From: an uncultured Lachnospiraceae bacterium
GTDB lineage: Bacteria; Bacillota; Clostridia; Lachnospirales; Lachnospiraceae
Reading direction: 5' to 3'
Length of the DNA: 25,977 bases
NCBI GenBank assembly: GCA_948688495.1
Contig: CAPQSW010000003.1
Location: 1-25,977, forward strand
Shown here: positions 6,753-14,647 of the stretch, one piece after another
How the letters are laid out: each line of letters opens with the position of its first letter
Numbering within the stretch: position 1 is the first letter of the stretch
The notes under the pieces: model-generated
What the model was told of the DNA's origin: nothing
Databases searched by the model: none
The model's input: the letters and a program-made list of their open reading frames with translations, nothing else
Translations under genes and position numbers: made by a program

Positions 6753-8009
6753 GTGAGAAAGAATGTCTGGATATTGAATCATTATGCAGCGATTATGATG
6801 ATACAGAGGGGGGGGAGACATTACTGGATGGCGAAGGAACTGATAAAAAAGGGATACCATCCAGTTATATTTTGTGCAAATGTGATACATAACTCTAAAG
6901 ATGTGATAGAGGTGGATGGAGACTATGTTGTGAAAAAGGAGGATGGAATTACCTTTATCGTGGTAAAAACGCCTTCCTATATTGGAAATGGATTCAGCCG
7001 GGTTCGTAATATGCTGGCATTTTATCGGAATGTAAAAAAAGCTATGAAGAAATACCGACAGAAGGAAGCTGTGGAGCCGGATATTATTTTGGCGTCCCAC
7101 GTGCATCCATTGACCTGTGTTGCAGGACTTCAGATGGGAAGAAAGTGGAGGATTCCCTGTATTGTAGAAATCCGGGATTTATGGCCGGCAACATTGATTT
7201 CAATGGGTGCTGTGAAGGAAAAGAGTATTATGGCTAACATATTGTATTGTCTGGAGAAATATCTGTACGTTCGGGCGGATGCAGTTATATTTACTATGGC
7301 AGGCGGCGCAAGGTATATTCAGGACCAAAAATGGGATACAGGGTCTGGAGGAAAGGTAGACCTGAAAAAAGTTTTTTATATTAATAATGGTGTGGACATT
7401 CAGGCATTTGAGGAGAACGCAGAGAAATATCCTATGAAGGATGAAGACCTGGATAGTGATGAATATTTTAATCTTGTCTATACGGGATCAATCCGCAGGA
7501 TTAATCAGATAGATGTTTTGCTGGATACGGCGAGAGAACTGAGAGATGAATCGGCAATTAAGATTCTATTGTGGGGTGCTGGTGATTATGTAGAGCAGAT
7601 AACAAAAAGAATCGAGGAAGAACATATTACAAATGTAAAATATAAAGGAGTGGTAAAGAAACAGCAGATTCCAAGTATTCTCAGGCAAAGTGATGTCAAC
7701 ATTGCTCATCTTCAGAATCTCGATGTCTTGAAATATGGAGGCAGTCATAATAAATTGTTTGAATATCTGGCGGCTGGAAGACCTGTGTTTTCTACGGCTC
7801 ATTCTGGATACAGCATTCTAAGGCAAGAGGACTGTGGATTGCAAACGGAGGGATATACGTCCAAAGAATTTGCAGCAGATATAAGAAAATTGTATCATAT
7901 GACAGAGGAGCAGAGACAGATATGGGGACGAAATGCGGCAGAAGCAGCAAAGCAGTTTGACGTTCCAGTTCTAACAGACAAATTGGTAAAGATTATAGAA
8001 AGCCTATAA
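6753..8009 (+). CDS. GT4 glycosyltransferase (WbuB-like)
   Basis: This GT4, GT-B-fold enzyme (about 418 residues) would add a sugar to the lipid-linked repeat unit on the cytosolic face. The N-terminus VWILNHYA, then QRGGRHYWMAKEL, matches the WbuB group, in which a glycine-rich loop binds the donor. The C-terminal half holds VYTGSIRRINQID and the acidic segment with KLFEYLAAGRPV. I prefer the GTG at 6753 (MRKNVWILNHYA) because GGAGAGAGGA lies just upstream; an ATG at 6738 is in frame but has only weak upstream pairing. A G8 run at 6808-6815 encodes part of the conserved glycine loop, and slippage there would truncate the protein early. Donor and acceptor are not readable. Confidence 0.88.
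   Translation: MRKNVWILNHYAAIMMIQRGGRHYWMAKELIKKGYHPVIFCANVIHNSKDVIEVDGDYVVKKEDGITFIVVKTPSYIGNGFSRVRNMLAFYRNVKKAMKKYRQKEAVEPDIILASHVHPLTCVAGLQMGRKWRIPCIVEIRDLWPATLISMGAVKEKSIMANILYCLEKYLYVRADAVIFTMAGGARYIQDQKWDTGSGGKVDLKKVFYINNGVDIQAFEENAEKYPMKDEDLDSDEYFNLVYTGSIRRINQIDVLLDTARELRDESAIKILLWGAGDYVEQITKRIEEEHITNVKYKGVVKKQQIPSILRQSDVNIAHLQNLDVLKYGGSHNKLFEYLAAGRPVFSTAHSGYSILRQEDCGLQTEGYTSKEFAADIRKLYHMTEEQRQIWGRNAAEAAKQFDVPVLTDKLVKIIESL
6808..6815 (+). repeat. G8 homopolymer early in the glycosyltransferase gene
   Basis: Eight consecutive G encode Arg-Gly-Gly in the donor-site loop. With seven G the frame ends at a TGA about ten codons on; with nine G it ends at a TAA about 25-30 codons on. Either change would remove nearly all of the enzyme. 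The run also encodes a conserved motif, so its length may be partly due to protein constraint. Confidence 0.75.
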
Positions 8010-8040
8010 GCAAGAAGATGGGAATGAAAGAATATTAAGG

Positions 8041-8062
8041 TGGCTATGAGTTTTTATGGCCA
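8041..8062 (+). other. Small hairpin between the GT4 gene and the wbpA promoter
   Basis: TGGCTAT and ATGGCCA form seven pairs (one G-U) around an eight-base loop. No U-run follows, so it is at best a weak terminator for the upstream transcription unit. Confidence 0.25.
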
Positions 8063-8080
8063 TGATGAAAGTAACTTAGC

Positions 8081-8109
8081 TTGACAATTGGACTGTTATG
8101 GTGTATAAC
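8081..8109 (+). promoter_or_regulatory. Sigma-A-type promoter upstream of wbpA
   Basis: TTGACA (perfect -35) and TATAAC (five of six -10) are separated by exactly 17 bases, with predicted start near 8116, leaving a 5' leader of about 110 bases before the GTG of wbpA. It lies in the widest gap inside the gene cluster (8010-8228). It is the best promoter inside the cluster and suggests that the wbpA-to-wzz part can be transcribed separately from the upstream genes. Confidence 0.7.
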
Positions 8110-8120
8110 AGTTGCTGTTA
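8092..8120 (+). promoter_or_regulatory. Operator-like array of three CTGTTA half-sites overlapping the promoter
   Basis: ACTGTTA (8092-8098) and TAACAGT (8106-8112) form a perfect seven-base inverted repeat with a seven-base spacer. A second CTGTTA (8115-8120) repeats the first one 22 bases on, about two helical turns. The array covers the -10 box and the likely start site, where a bound repressor would block transcription. It could also form alternative hairpins in the nascent RNA. No regulator gene is in the window. Confidence 0.45.
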
Positions 8121-8228
8121 GAATGGCGTGACAATGATGTAGAAGTATAATCTTGCAATGTCCATAATTTTTTAGAAATAGATTGCGAGTGGATAATATT
8201 ACAATACATAAAAACGAGGTGCAGGAAA

Positions 8229-9545
8229 GTGAAACAAGAGTTGCTTAGGAAGATTCAAAATAGAGAGATTATATGTGGTGTTGTAGGATTGGGATATGTT
8301 GGTTTGCCGCTTGCGGTAGAAAAGGCAAAGGCAGGATTTCGTACAATTGGATTTGACGTACAGAAAACAAAAGTGGATTGGATTAATCAGGGACATAATT
8401 ATATAGGGGATGTTGTAGATAATGAATTAGAGAGTTTGGTTGAGTCGGGAAGATTATCGGCTACCACAGAATTTGATTTTGTTAAAGATGTTGATTTTAT
8501 TGCAATCTGCGTGCCGACCCCTTTAGATAAACATCAGGAACCGGACATAAGTTATGTGAAGTCATCTGCACAGGCCATTTCAAAGCATCTGACAAATGGA
8601 AGTGTGGTTGTATTGGAATCTACAACTTACCCCGGAACAACGGAGGAATTGTTAAAACCTATATTAGAAGAAGGTTCCGGGCTTAAATGTGGAGTGGATT
8701 TTTATTTGGGATTTTCTCCCGAAAGAGTGGATCCGGGGAACTTGTTATACAAAACGAAAAATACGCCTAAGGTAGTAGGTGCGGTTGGTAAGGATGCGTC
8801 GGAAGTGATTAAGGCTATGTATGAAGCTATATTGGATAGCGATGTATACGCAGTGTCCAGTCCAGCAGTTGCAGAGATGGAAAAAATATTAGAAAATACT
8901 TACCGGAATGTAAATATAGGGCTTATCAATGAAATTGGCCGGCTTTGCAACAAGATGGGAATTTCTGTGTGGGAGGTCATTGAGGCAGCGAAGACAAAAC
9001 CTTATGGGTTTCAGGCATTTTATCCGGGGCCAGGTTTGGGAGGGCATTGTATTCCGCTGGATCCATATTATTTAACATGGAAAGCGAGGGAGTACGGATT
9101 CCATACGACGCTTATTGAGAATTCTATGGTTATAAATGATTCTCAGCCTGAATATTGCGTGGATCGGATCATGCATATTTTGAATAGACATAAAAAGGCA
9201 ATCAATGGGGCCAAGATCCTTATGCTTGGTGTAAGTTATAAGAATGACATTGATGATTATCGAGAATCTCCAGCTATCCGTCTCTTCAAAGAATTGAAAG
9301 ATGTTGGAGCAGATATAGAATATTATGATCCGTGGGTATCGGAATTTAAAAATATGTACGGCATAAGTGCGAGGAGTATAAGCGGGCTGTCTGCAAAGAT
9401 AGTTGCAGCCTATGACTTGATTGTAATTGGAGCAGCACATCATAACGTAGATTATGACTTAGTGCAGAAAAACGCAAAGATGGTTTTTGATACTAAAAAT
9501 GTTATGGCAGATATCAAAGAACGTTACAATATCGAGGTGTTATAA
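8229..9545 (+). CDS. wbpA: UDP-GlcNAc 6-dehydrogenase, WbpA type
   Basis: This 438-residue nucleotide-sugar dehydrogenase would oxidise C6 of UDP-GlcNAc twice with NAD to give UDP-GlcNAcA, the first step of the diamino-uronic acid pathway. The NAD-binding GLGYVG is at 20-25, CVPTPLD at 94-100, and the catalytic Cys274 in GPGLGGHCIPLDP. The C-terminal UDP-binding domain includes SYKNDIDDYRESPA. Assignment to WbpA rather than a UDP-glucose or UDP-ManNAc dehydrogenase rests on overall form and on the presence of the complete wbp set downstream. It begins at a GTG with GCAGGA upstream, about 110 bases after the promoter start, and its stop TAA abuts the ATG of the epimerase gene. Confidence 0.92.
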   Translation: MKQELLRKIQNREIICGVVGLGYVGLPLAVEKAKAGFRTIGFDVQKTKVDWINQGHNYIGDVVDNELESLVESGRLSATTEFDFVKDVDFIAICVPTPLDKHQEPDISYVKSSAQAISKHLTNGSVVVLESTTYPGTTEELLKPILEEGSGLKCGVDFYLGFSPERVDPGNLLYKTKNTPKVVGAVGKDASEVIKAMYEAILDSDVYAVSSPAVAEMEKILENTYRNVNIGLINEIGRLCNKMGISVWEVIEAAKTKPYGFQAFYPGPGLGGHCIPLDPYYLTWKAREYGFHTTLIENSMVINDSQPEYCVDRIMHILNRHKKAINGAKILMLGVSYKNDIDDYRESPAIRLFKELKDVGADIEYYDPWVSEFKNMYGISARSISGLSAKIVAAYDLIVIGAAHHNVDYDLVQKNAKMVFDTKNVMADIKERYNIEVL

Positions 9546-10631
9546 ATGAAAATACTTACTGTAGTCGGAGCCAGACCACAATTTATAAAGGCTGCTGTTG
9601 TTTCGCATGAACTCCGGAAAATGCATACGGAGATACTTGTTCATACTGGACAGCATTTTGATTATAATATGTCGGAACAATTTTTTGAAGAATTGAATAT
9701 ACCCAAGCCGGATTATAACCTTGGTATTTCCGGTGGAAGCCATGGCCAGATGACGGCAAAGATGCTGACAGCCGTGGAAAGTGTTTTAATAGAGGAGAAA
9801 CCGGATTGGTTGTTGGTTTATGGAGATACAAATTCAACTCTTGCGGCGGCGTTGGCGGCAGCCAAGCTCCATATTCCGATTTGTCATGTAGAGGCCGGCG
9901 CTCGTGTGCATGATAAAAGGAATCCAGAAGAAATTAACAGAATTTGCACAGATCATGTATCAGAGTTGTTGCTTGCCTGCACAGAGAGCTGTTATAAGGA
10001 AATAAAAAAGGAGGGGCTGGCCAAAAGAGGAGTACTCGTCGGAGATCCTATGTATGATGCATTTGTTAAATATAGTAAGGTCAAAAAAGCAGATGGTATG
10101 AAATTAAAACTATTGGATGGTACAGAGAGGGAATTACCAGAACAATATTATTATATGACTTGCCACAGAGAAGAAAATACAAATGACGATCATGCGCTTA
10201 CTGAAATACTTAAAGCGATGGAAATGCTCGGGGATAAGACCGTATATCCAGTTCATCCAAGAAATAAGCAAAGGGCAGGAAGGATAGTAAAGCAGTTTCA
10301 GTTCAAGAACATTATACTCTCGGAACCGGTAGGTTACTTAGAAAGTCTTGCATTGCTTAATAACGCATTGGGGGTCGTGACAGACTCTGGTGGTCTGCAG
10401 AGGGAGGCTTTTTTTGCCGAGAAACAATGTGTGACAGTTTTAGATTTTGTGGTGTGGCCAGAAACCATGATAGATAATAGGAATCAATTATCACATCCGA
10501 TTGCAGGAGAGATAGTTGAGAAGATGCATCGGAAGATGACAGTTCAGCCAGGATACCGTCCCTTTGGTGATGGACATGCCGCTGTGAAAATTTTGGAGCA
10601 GATAACAGAGCAATATGTACCAGTAAGGTAA
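9546..10631 (+). CDS. wbpI: UDP-sugar 2-epimerase, WbpI type (non-hydrolysing)
   Basis: The protein (361 residues) is a non-hydrolysing UDP-GlcNAc 2-epimerase family member with GT-B fold. Typical segments are VGARPQFIKAA at the N-terminus, TGQHFDYNMS, YGDTNSTLAAALAA, VEAGARVHDKRNPEEINR, MTCHREENT and TDSGGLQREA. In the wbp pathway WbpI inverts C2 of UDP-GlcNAc3NAcA to UDP-ManNAc3NAcA, whereas the related WecB acts on UDP-GlcNAc. The neighbouring wbpD, wbpE and wbpB genes favour the WbpI role. The gene follows wbpA with no gap, the two being translationally coupled. Confidence 0.9.
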   Translation: MKILTVVGARPQFIKAAVVSHELRKMHTEILVHTGQHFDYNMSEQFFEELNIPKPDYNLGISGGSHGQMTAKMLTAVESVLIEEKPDWLLVYGDTNSTLAAALAAAKLHIPICHVEAGARVHDKRNPEEINRICTDHVSELLLACTESCYKEIKKEGLAKRGVLVGDPMYDAFVKYSKVKKADGMKLKLLDGTERELPEQYYYMTCHREENTNDDHALTEILKAMEMLGDKTVYPVHPRNKQRAGRIVKQFQFKNIILSEPVGYLESLALLNNALGVVTDSGGLQREAFFAEKQCVTVLDFVVWPETMIDNRNQLSHPIAGEIVEKMHRKMTVQPGYRPFGDGHAAVKILEQITEQYVPVR

Positions 10632-10642
10632 GTGAGGAAAAA

Positions 10643-11767
10643 ATGTCTAAAATCCGAATATGCCATGTGTCGTGCGTACATTTTACTTATGATGTAAGAA
10701 TATTTCAAAAGGAATGTAAATCACTTGTGAGAGAGGGCTATGATGTTCATTTGGTGATTTCTGGGAAAAATGAAAAAAAAGACGGGGTAATCATTCATGG
10801 AATCGGTGAGATACCTAAAGGCAGGATGCAGAGAATGCTTTTTCATACTAGGAGGGCATTTCGAGAGGCCTGTAAAGTGGATGCTGATATCTATCATTTT
10901 CATGATCCGGAATTATTACCGTATGCCTTGAAAATGAAAAGAAGAGGCAAAAAAGTCATTTTTGACAGTCATGAGAATGTGCTTGATATATTTGCAGATA
11001 AAAGATATATTTGGAAACCGATCCGCAGTATTTTGGAGCCGGCATATAGGTATTATATGGGTGAATGCTTAAAGAAAATGGATTTGGTTATTACAGTTGA
11101 TGCTATGATAAAGGAGAAAATCCAAAAATATAATCAGGATGTTGTTTTGGTATCAAATTATCCAGAGATTAAAATGGATAGGGGAGATATTCAAAATCCG
11201 CTTGGGCAAGAACATGGGGCATATATTTGTTTTGCCGGGGGCATAACACCGCAGTGGAATCATGAAATTGTGATGAAGGCAGCTTATCGGGCGGGTGTAA
11301 AGTATGTCATGTGTGGTAAGGGGAGTGAGGAATATATTAAGTTGTTGAAACAGTGTAGGGAGTGGGAGAATGTAGTTTATTGTGGTATGGTTTCTCATGA
11401 AGAAGTAATTTGTCTTTTAGAAGATGCAATAGCAGGGGTGGCGGTATTGGACTATTCTAATAATACGAATTGGAAAAGAGGGACATTGGGAAATACGAAG
11501 TTGTTTGAAATTATGGTTTCGGGTATTCCTGTTATATGTACTGCCTTTTCGTCATGGGAAAAAATAATTAGTGATTATGACTGTGGGATTTGCTTAGAAC
11601 CGAAAGATGAAGATGCCTTGACAGAGGCGATCTGCTACATGATCGAGAATAGAGGAGAGGCGAAGGAAATGGGAGTAAGGGGATGTACAGCGGTTAAAAG
11701 TCATTACAATTGGAATGTTGAGGAACGAAAATTGTTGGACGCTTATCGGAAACTGGAAGAAAAATGA
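10643..11767 (+). CDS. GT4 glycosyltransferase
   Basis: This 374-residue GT-B-fold enzyme of the GT4 type is cytosolic or peripherally membrane-bound. The N-terminal half shows CHVSCVHFTYDVRIFQKEC, typical of GT4 enzymes of glycan loci, the acceptor-side motif YHFHDPELLPYA, and FDSHEN. The C-terminal half has FAGGITPQWN, and KLFEIMVSGIPVICT with the E of the nucleotide-binding motif. Lying between wbpI and wbpD, it is the best candidate to transfer the acetamidino-mannuronic acid made by its neighbours, an inference by position only. The ATG has GTGAGGAAA just upstream. Confidence 0.87.
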   Translation: MSKIRICHVSCVHFTYDVRIFQKECKSLVREGYDVHLVISGKNEKKDGVIIHGIGEIPKGRMQRMLFHTRRAFREACKVDADIYHFHDPELLPYALKMKRRGKKVIFDSHENVLDIFADKRYIWKPIRSILEPAYRYYMGECLKKMDLVITVDAMIKEKIQKYNQDVVLVSNYPEIKMDRGDIQNPLGQEHGAYICFAGGITPQWNHEIVMKAAYRAGVKYVMCGKGSEEYIKLLKQCREWENVVYCGMVSHEEVICLLEDAIAGVAVLDYSNNTNWKRGTLGNTKLFEIMVSGIPVICTAFSSWEKIISDYDCGICLEPKDEDALTEAICYMIENRGEAKEMGVRGCTAVKSHYNWNVEERKLLDAYRKLEEK

Positions 11768-11799
11768 TATAACAAATGAATTTTTAGGAAGGGATAACG

Positions 11800-12345
11800 T
11801 TGAAAAACTATATGGTTCACGAGAGTTGTTATATTGATGACAACGTGCAGATAGGAGATAATACAAAAATCTGGCATTTTAGCCATATTCAATCGGGAGC
11901 GGTGATTGGTAAGAATTGCTCCCTAGGCCAGAATGTTAATATTGCAAATAATGTCAGGATTGGGGATGATGTAAAAATACAGAACAATGTTTCTGTATAT
12001 GAAGGTGTTGAAATCAGGGATGGTGTTTTTTGTGGTCCTTCCTGTGTATTTACAAATGATTTGACACCGAGGGCAAGGTTTCCCAAAGGAAAAGAAAATT
12101 ATAAAAAGACGATTGTAAAAGAGGGTGCTTCTATAGGTGCAAATGCAACGATTGTATGCGGAAATGTGATCGGAGAATATGCAATGGTTGCTTCAGGAGC
12201 AGTTGTTACAAAGGATGTCCCAGATTTTGCTTTGGTGGCGGGAGTACCGGCAGTTGTAATTGGAAAAGTAAACGCACAAGGCGATATAATAGAGCGAAAA
12301 CCAGAGGCATTACATGCACAGGAGGGCGGGAAATGCAGTTTATAG
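11800..12345 (+). CDS. wbpD: UDP-GlcNAc3NA N-acetyltransferase, WbpD type
   Basis: This 181-residue left-handed beta-helix acetyltransferase closely follows the WbpD pattern: IGDNTKIWHFSHIQSGAVIG, SLGQNV, KIQNNVSVYEGVEI, FCGPSCVFTND and GASIGANATIVCG. WbpD transfers acetyl from acetyl-CoA to the 3-amino group of UDP-GlcNAc3NA; that new acetamido group is what WbpG later amidinates. The TTG start is chosen because AGGAAGGG lies about seven bases upstream; an ATG four codons inside is the alternative. The last 13 bases overlap the start of wbpE. Confidence 0.92.
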   Translation: MKNYMVHESCYIDDNVQIGDNTKIWHFSHIQSGAVIGKNCSLGQNVNIANNVRIGDDVKIQNNVSVYEGVEIRDGVFCGPSCVFTNDLTPRARFPKGKENYKKTIVKEGASIGANATIVCGNVIGEYAMVASGAVVTKDVPDFALVAGVPAVVIGKVNAQGDIIERKPEALHAQEGGKCSL

Positions 12346-13454
12346 ATTTAAAGAGGCAGTATGCCAGGATTGAAAATGAGATTAATGAGAGAATCCATAC
12401 AGTACTGGACCATCAGAAATTTATCATGGGTCCTGAGGTGGTAGAATTAGAAGAACAGTTGAAAAAGTATACTGGAAGAAAATATGTATTTTCCTGTGCC
12501 AGTGGAACAGATGCATTAGTCATTCCGCTGATGGCATATGAATTAGAGAAAACAGATGCGGTTTTTGTTCCCTCTTTTACATTTTTTGCAACGGGAGAAA
12601 GTGTTTCACTCGCAGGAGGAACGCCTGTTTTTGTGGATTCAGGGAGTGATTTTAATATTGACTGTCAGGATTTGGAGCGGAGAATCCAACAGGTAATGGA
12701 GAAAGGGAAATTGACGCCCAGAGGAATCATAGCGGTGGATTTATTCGGGCAGTCATGTGACTATGAGAAAATCATGGAAATCGCGGATAAGTATCATTTG
12801 TTTGTGATAGAGGATGGAGCACAGAGCATGGGCGGCGAGTATAGGGGGAGAAAAAACGGAGCATTTGGTGATGTGTCAGCAACTTCCTTTTTTCCGGCAA
12901 AGCCTTTGGGATGTTATGGAGATGGGGGGGCTGTTTTTACGGATAATGACGAATTGGCAGAAAAGATTTATTCTATCAGGGTGCATGGGCAGGGAAGCAG
13001 CCGGTATGATAATGTACGTATTGGGATAAATGGTCGAATGGACACGTTGCAGGCAGCAATCCTTCTGCCCAAATTAGAAATTCTTGATAAAGAAATTCAG
13101 GCAAGACAAATAATTGTAAAAACTTATGTGGAAGAACTGAAAAATGTATTTGAACTTCCAGTAATTAGTGAAGATAAATTAAGTGCATGGGCGCAATTTA
13201 CTGTGTTAGCCCAGGATGAGGCCCAGAGGGAAAAGATTGTCAGTAGGATGAAGGAGCAGGGTATACCAATTATGGTGTATTATAGATGTCCTTTGCATAT
13301 GCAGACGGCTTTTCGCTATTTGGACTATAAGGCGGAGGATGTGCCGCAGGCAGCCTGGTTTAGTAAAAGAGTGTTTAGTCTTCCTATGCATCCATATTTG
13401 GAAAATGATGAGATTGTAGAGGTTTGTAGTCAATTGAAGAAAATAGTTTCATAA
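12333..13454 (+). CDS. wbpE: UDP-3-keto-GlcNAcA aminotransferase, WbpE type (DegT/DnrJ/EryC1)
   Basis: This PLP-dependent aminotransferase of the DegT/DnrJ/EryC1 family has 373 residues. The N-terminus MQFIDLKRQYARIENEI is the WbpE-type start. SCASGTDALVIPL binds the cofactor phosphate, VPSFTFFATGES and EDGAQSMG follow, and the Schiff-base lysine is Lys190 in FFPAKPLGCYGDGGA. It would transfer an amino group from glutamate to C3 of the 3-keto sugar made by WbpB. The frame is open far upstream, but this ATG has AGGAGGGCGGGA before it and gives the family N-terminus; it overlaps the wbpD end by 13 bases. A G7 run in the YGDGGA codons is explained by the conserved motif. Confidence 0.92.
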   Translation: MQFIDLKRQYARIENEINERIHTVLDHQKFIMGPEVVELEEQLKKYTGRKYVFSCASGTDALVIPLMAYELEKTDAVFVPSFTFFATGESVSLAGGTPVFVDSGSDFNIDCQDLERRIQQVMEKGKLTPRGIIAVDLFGQSCDYEKIMEIADKYHLFVIEDGAQSMGGEYRGRKNGAFGDVSATSFFPAKPLGCYGDGGAVFTDNDELAEKIYSIRVHGQGSSRYDNVRIGINGRMDTLQAAILLPKLEILDKEIQARQIIVKTYVEELKNVFELPVISEDKLSAWAQFTVLAQDEAQREKIVSRMKEQGIPIMVYYRCPLHMQTAFRYLDYKAEDVPQAAWFSKRVFSLPMHPYLENDEIVEVCSQLKKIVS

Positions 13455-13476
13455 ATGTTGGCAGGAGAGGAAGATA

Positions 13477-14562
13477 TTGAAGATGAGATATGCATTAATC
13501 GGTTGTGGAAGAATATCCACGAACCATATGAAAGCTGCGCTTAATAATGACTTGGAGATTACAGCAGTTTGTGACATTGAGAAAGATCATATGGAAGAGT
13601 TACTTCAAAAACATGGTCTTTCGGATGATGTTTCTATTAGGCGCTATACAGATTATCAGACAATGCTGGAGGAAGTAAAACCGGAACTTGTCAGCATTGC
13701 TACAGAGAGCGGAAGCCATGCAGAAATTGCTGTGCATTGTATTGATAGAGGGATTCATGTTATTATTGAAAAACCTATGGCAATGAAAATGAGGGATGCA
13801 GAAGAAATTATTCGTCGTTCTAGAGAAAAGGGAGTAAAGGTATCTGCATGTCATCAAAATCGTTTTAATGTTGCAGTACAGGAAATGCGAAAGGCCTTGG
13901 AGCATGGAAGATTTGGCAGGCTTTCCCATGGTTCAATCCATGTAAGATGGAATCGGAATCAAAATTACTATACTCAGGCGCCTTGGAGGGGGACCTGGGC
14001 GCAGGATGGCGGCGCCTTGATGAATCAGTGCATTCATGGGATAGATTTGCTGCGTTGGATGATGGGGGATGAAGTAGAAGAAGTGTATGGTGTGACCAGA
14101 CAGCAGTTCCACCACTACCTTGAGGCAGAAGATATTGGGATGGCAGTGGTGAAATTCAAGAATGGGGCAGTTGCTACTATTGAAGGAACTACAAATGTAT
14201 TTCCGAAAAATCTTGAGGAAACCTTATATTTGTTTGGAGAAAAGGGGACGGTGAAGTTAGGAGGAACATCTACCAATAATATTGATGTCTGGGATTTTGA
14301 AGATGAGACGGAGGCAGATGATAAGAATAAGGGACTGGAGGAACAGACGTCAAACGTGTATGGAAATGGGCATACCAGCTTATTTGCTGATGTGATAGAC
14401 GCAATTAATAACGACAGGGAACCTTATGTGAACGCGGTAGCAGGAAGAAATGCTCTGGAGATGGTTCTTGCAATCTATAAGAGTCAAAAAGAATCTATTC
14501 CGGTCAAATTGCCTTTAGAGGATTTTGCTAGCATAGATATGGAAGGGGAATTCGGGGAGTGA
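13477..14562 (+). CDS. wbpB: UDP-GlcNAcA 3-dehydrogenase, WbpB type (Gfo/Idh/MocA)
   Basis: This NAD-dependent sugar oxidoreductase (361 residues) has a Gfo/Idh/MocA fold. It shows IGCGRIS at 8-14, EKP with Lys99, then segments typical of WbpB: HVRWNRNQNYY, APWRGTWAQDGGALMNQCIHGIDLLRWMMGDE with His187, and PKNLEETLYLFGEKGTVK. WbpB oxidises C3 of UDP-GlcNAcA to the ketone used by WbpE, the two working as a pair that recycles NAD via 2-oxoglutarate in the known system. I use the TTG because GGAGAGGA lies six to seven bases upstream; an ATG two codons further in is the alternative. Confidence 0.92.
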   Translation: MKMRYALIGCGRISTNHMKAALNNDLEITAVCDIEKDHMEELLQKHGLSDDVSIRRYTDYQTMLEEVKPELVSIATESGSHAEIAVHCIDRGIHVIIEKPMAMKMRDAEEIIRRSREKGVKVSACHQNRFNVAVQEMRKALEHGRFGRLSHGSIHVRWNRNQNYYTQAPWRGTWAQDGGALMNQCIHGIDLLRWMMGDEVEEVYGVTRQQFHHYLEAEDIGMAVVKFKNGAVATIEGTTNVFPKNLEETLYLFGEKGTVKLGGTSTNNIDVWDFEDETEADDKNKGLEEQTSNVYGNGHTSLFADVIDAINNDREPYVNAVAGRNALEMVLAIYKSQKESIPVKLPLEDFASIDMEGEFGE

Positions 14563-14647
14563 ATGTTGCAATACTGTTTTCGTTTAACCGAAATGCAAAT
14601 TGTGTTTGTGAGTGAAATGCTGATTACAAATCTGAGAGGTAAAAATA
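14563..14647. other. 85-base gap with nested inverted repeats
   Basis: TTGCA (14566) pairs with TGCAA (14594-14598), and inside it TTTCG (14578) pairs with CGAAA (14589-14593) around a six-base loop, with a seven-base bulge on the left side. No U-run follows. It may only be chance structure. No promoter is clear. Confidence 0.2.

Noticed and set aside
12156..12332. Long upstream extension of the wbpE reading frame
   Set aside because: The frame is open inside wbpD, but the ATG at 12333 has a strong AGGAGG-type site and gives the family N-terminus; the extension reads as an off-frame product of wbpD.
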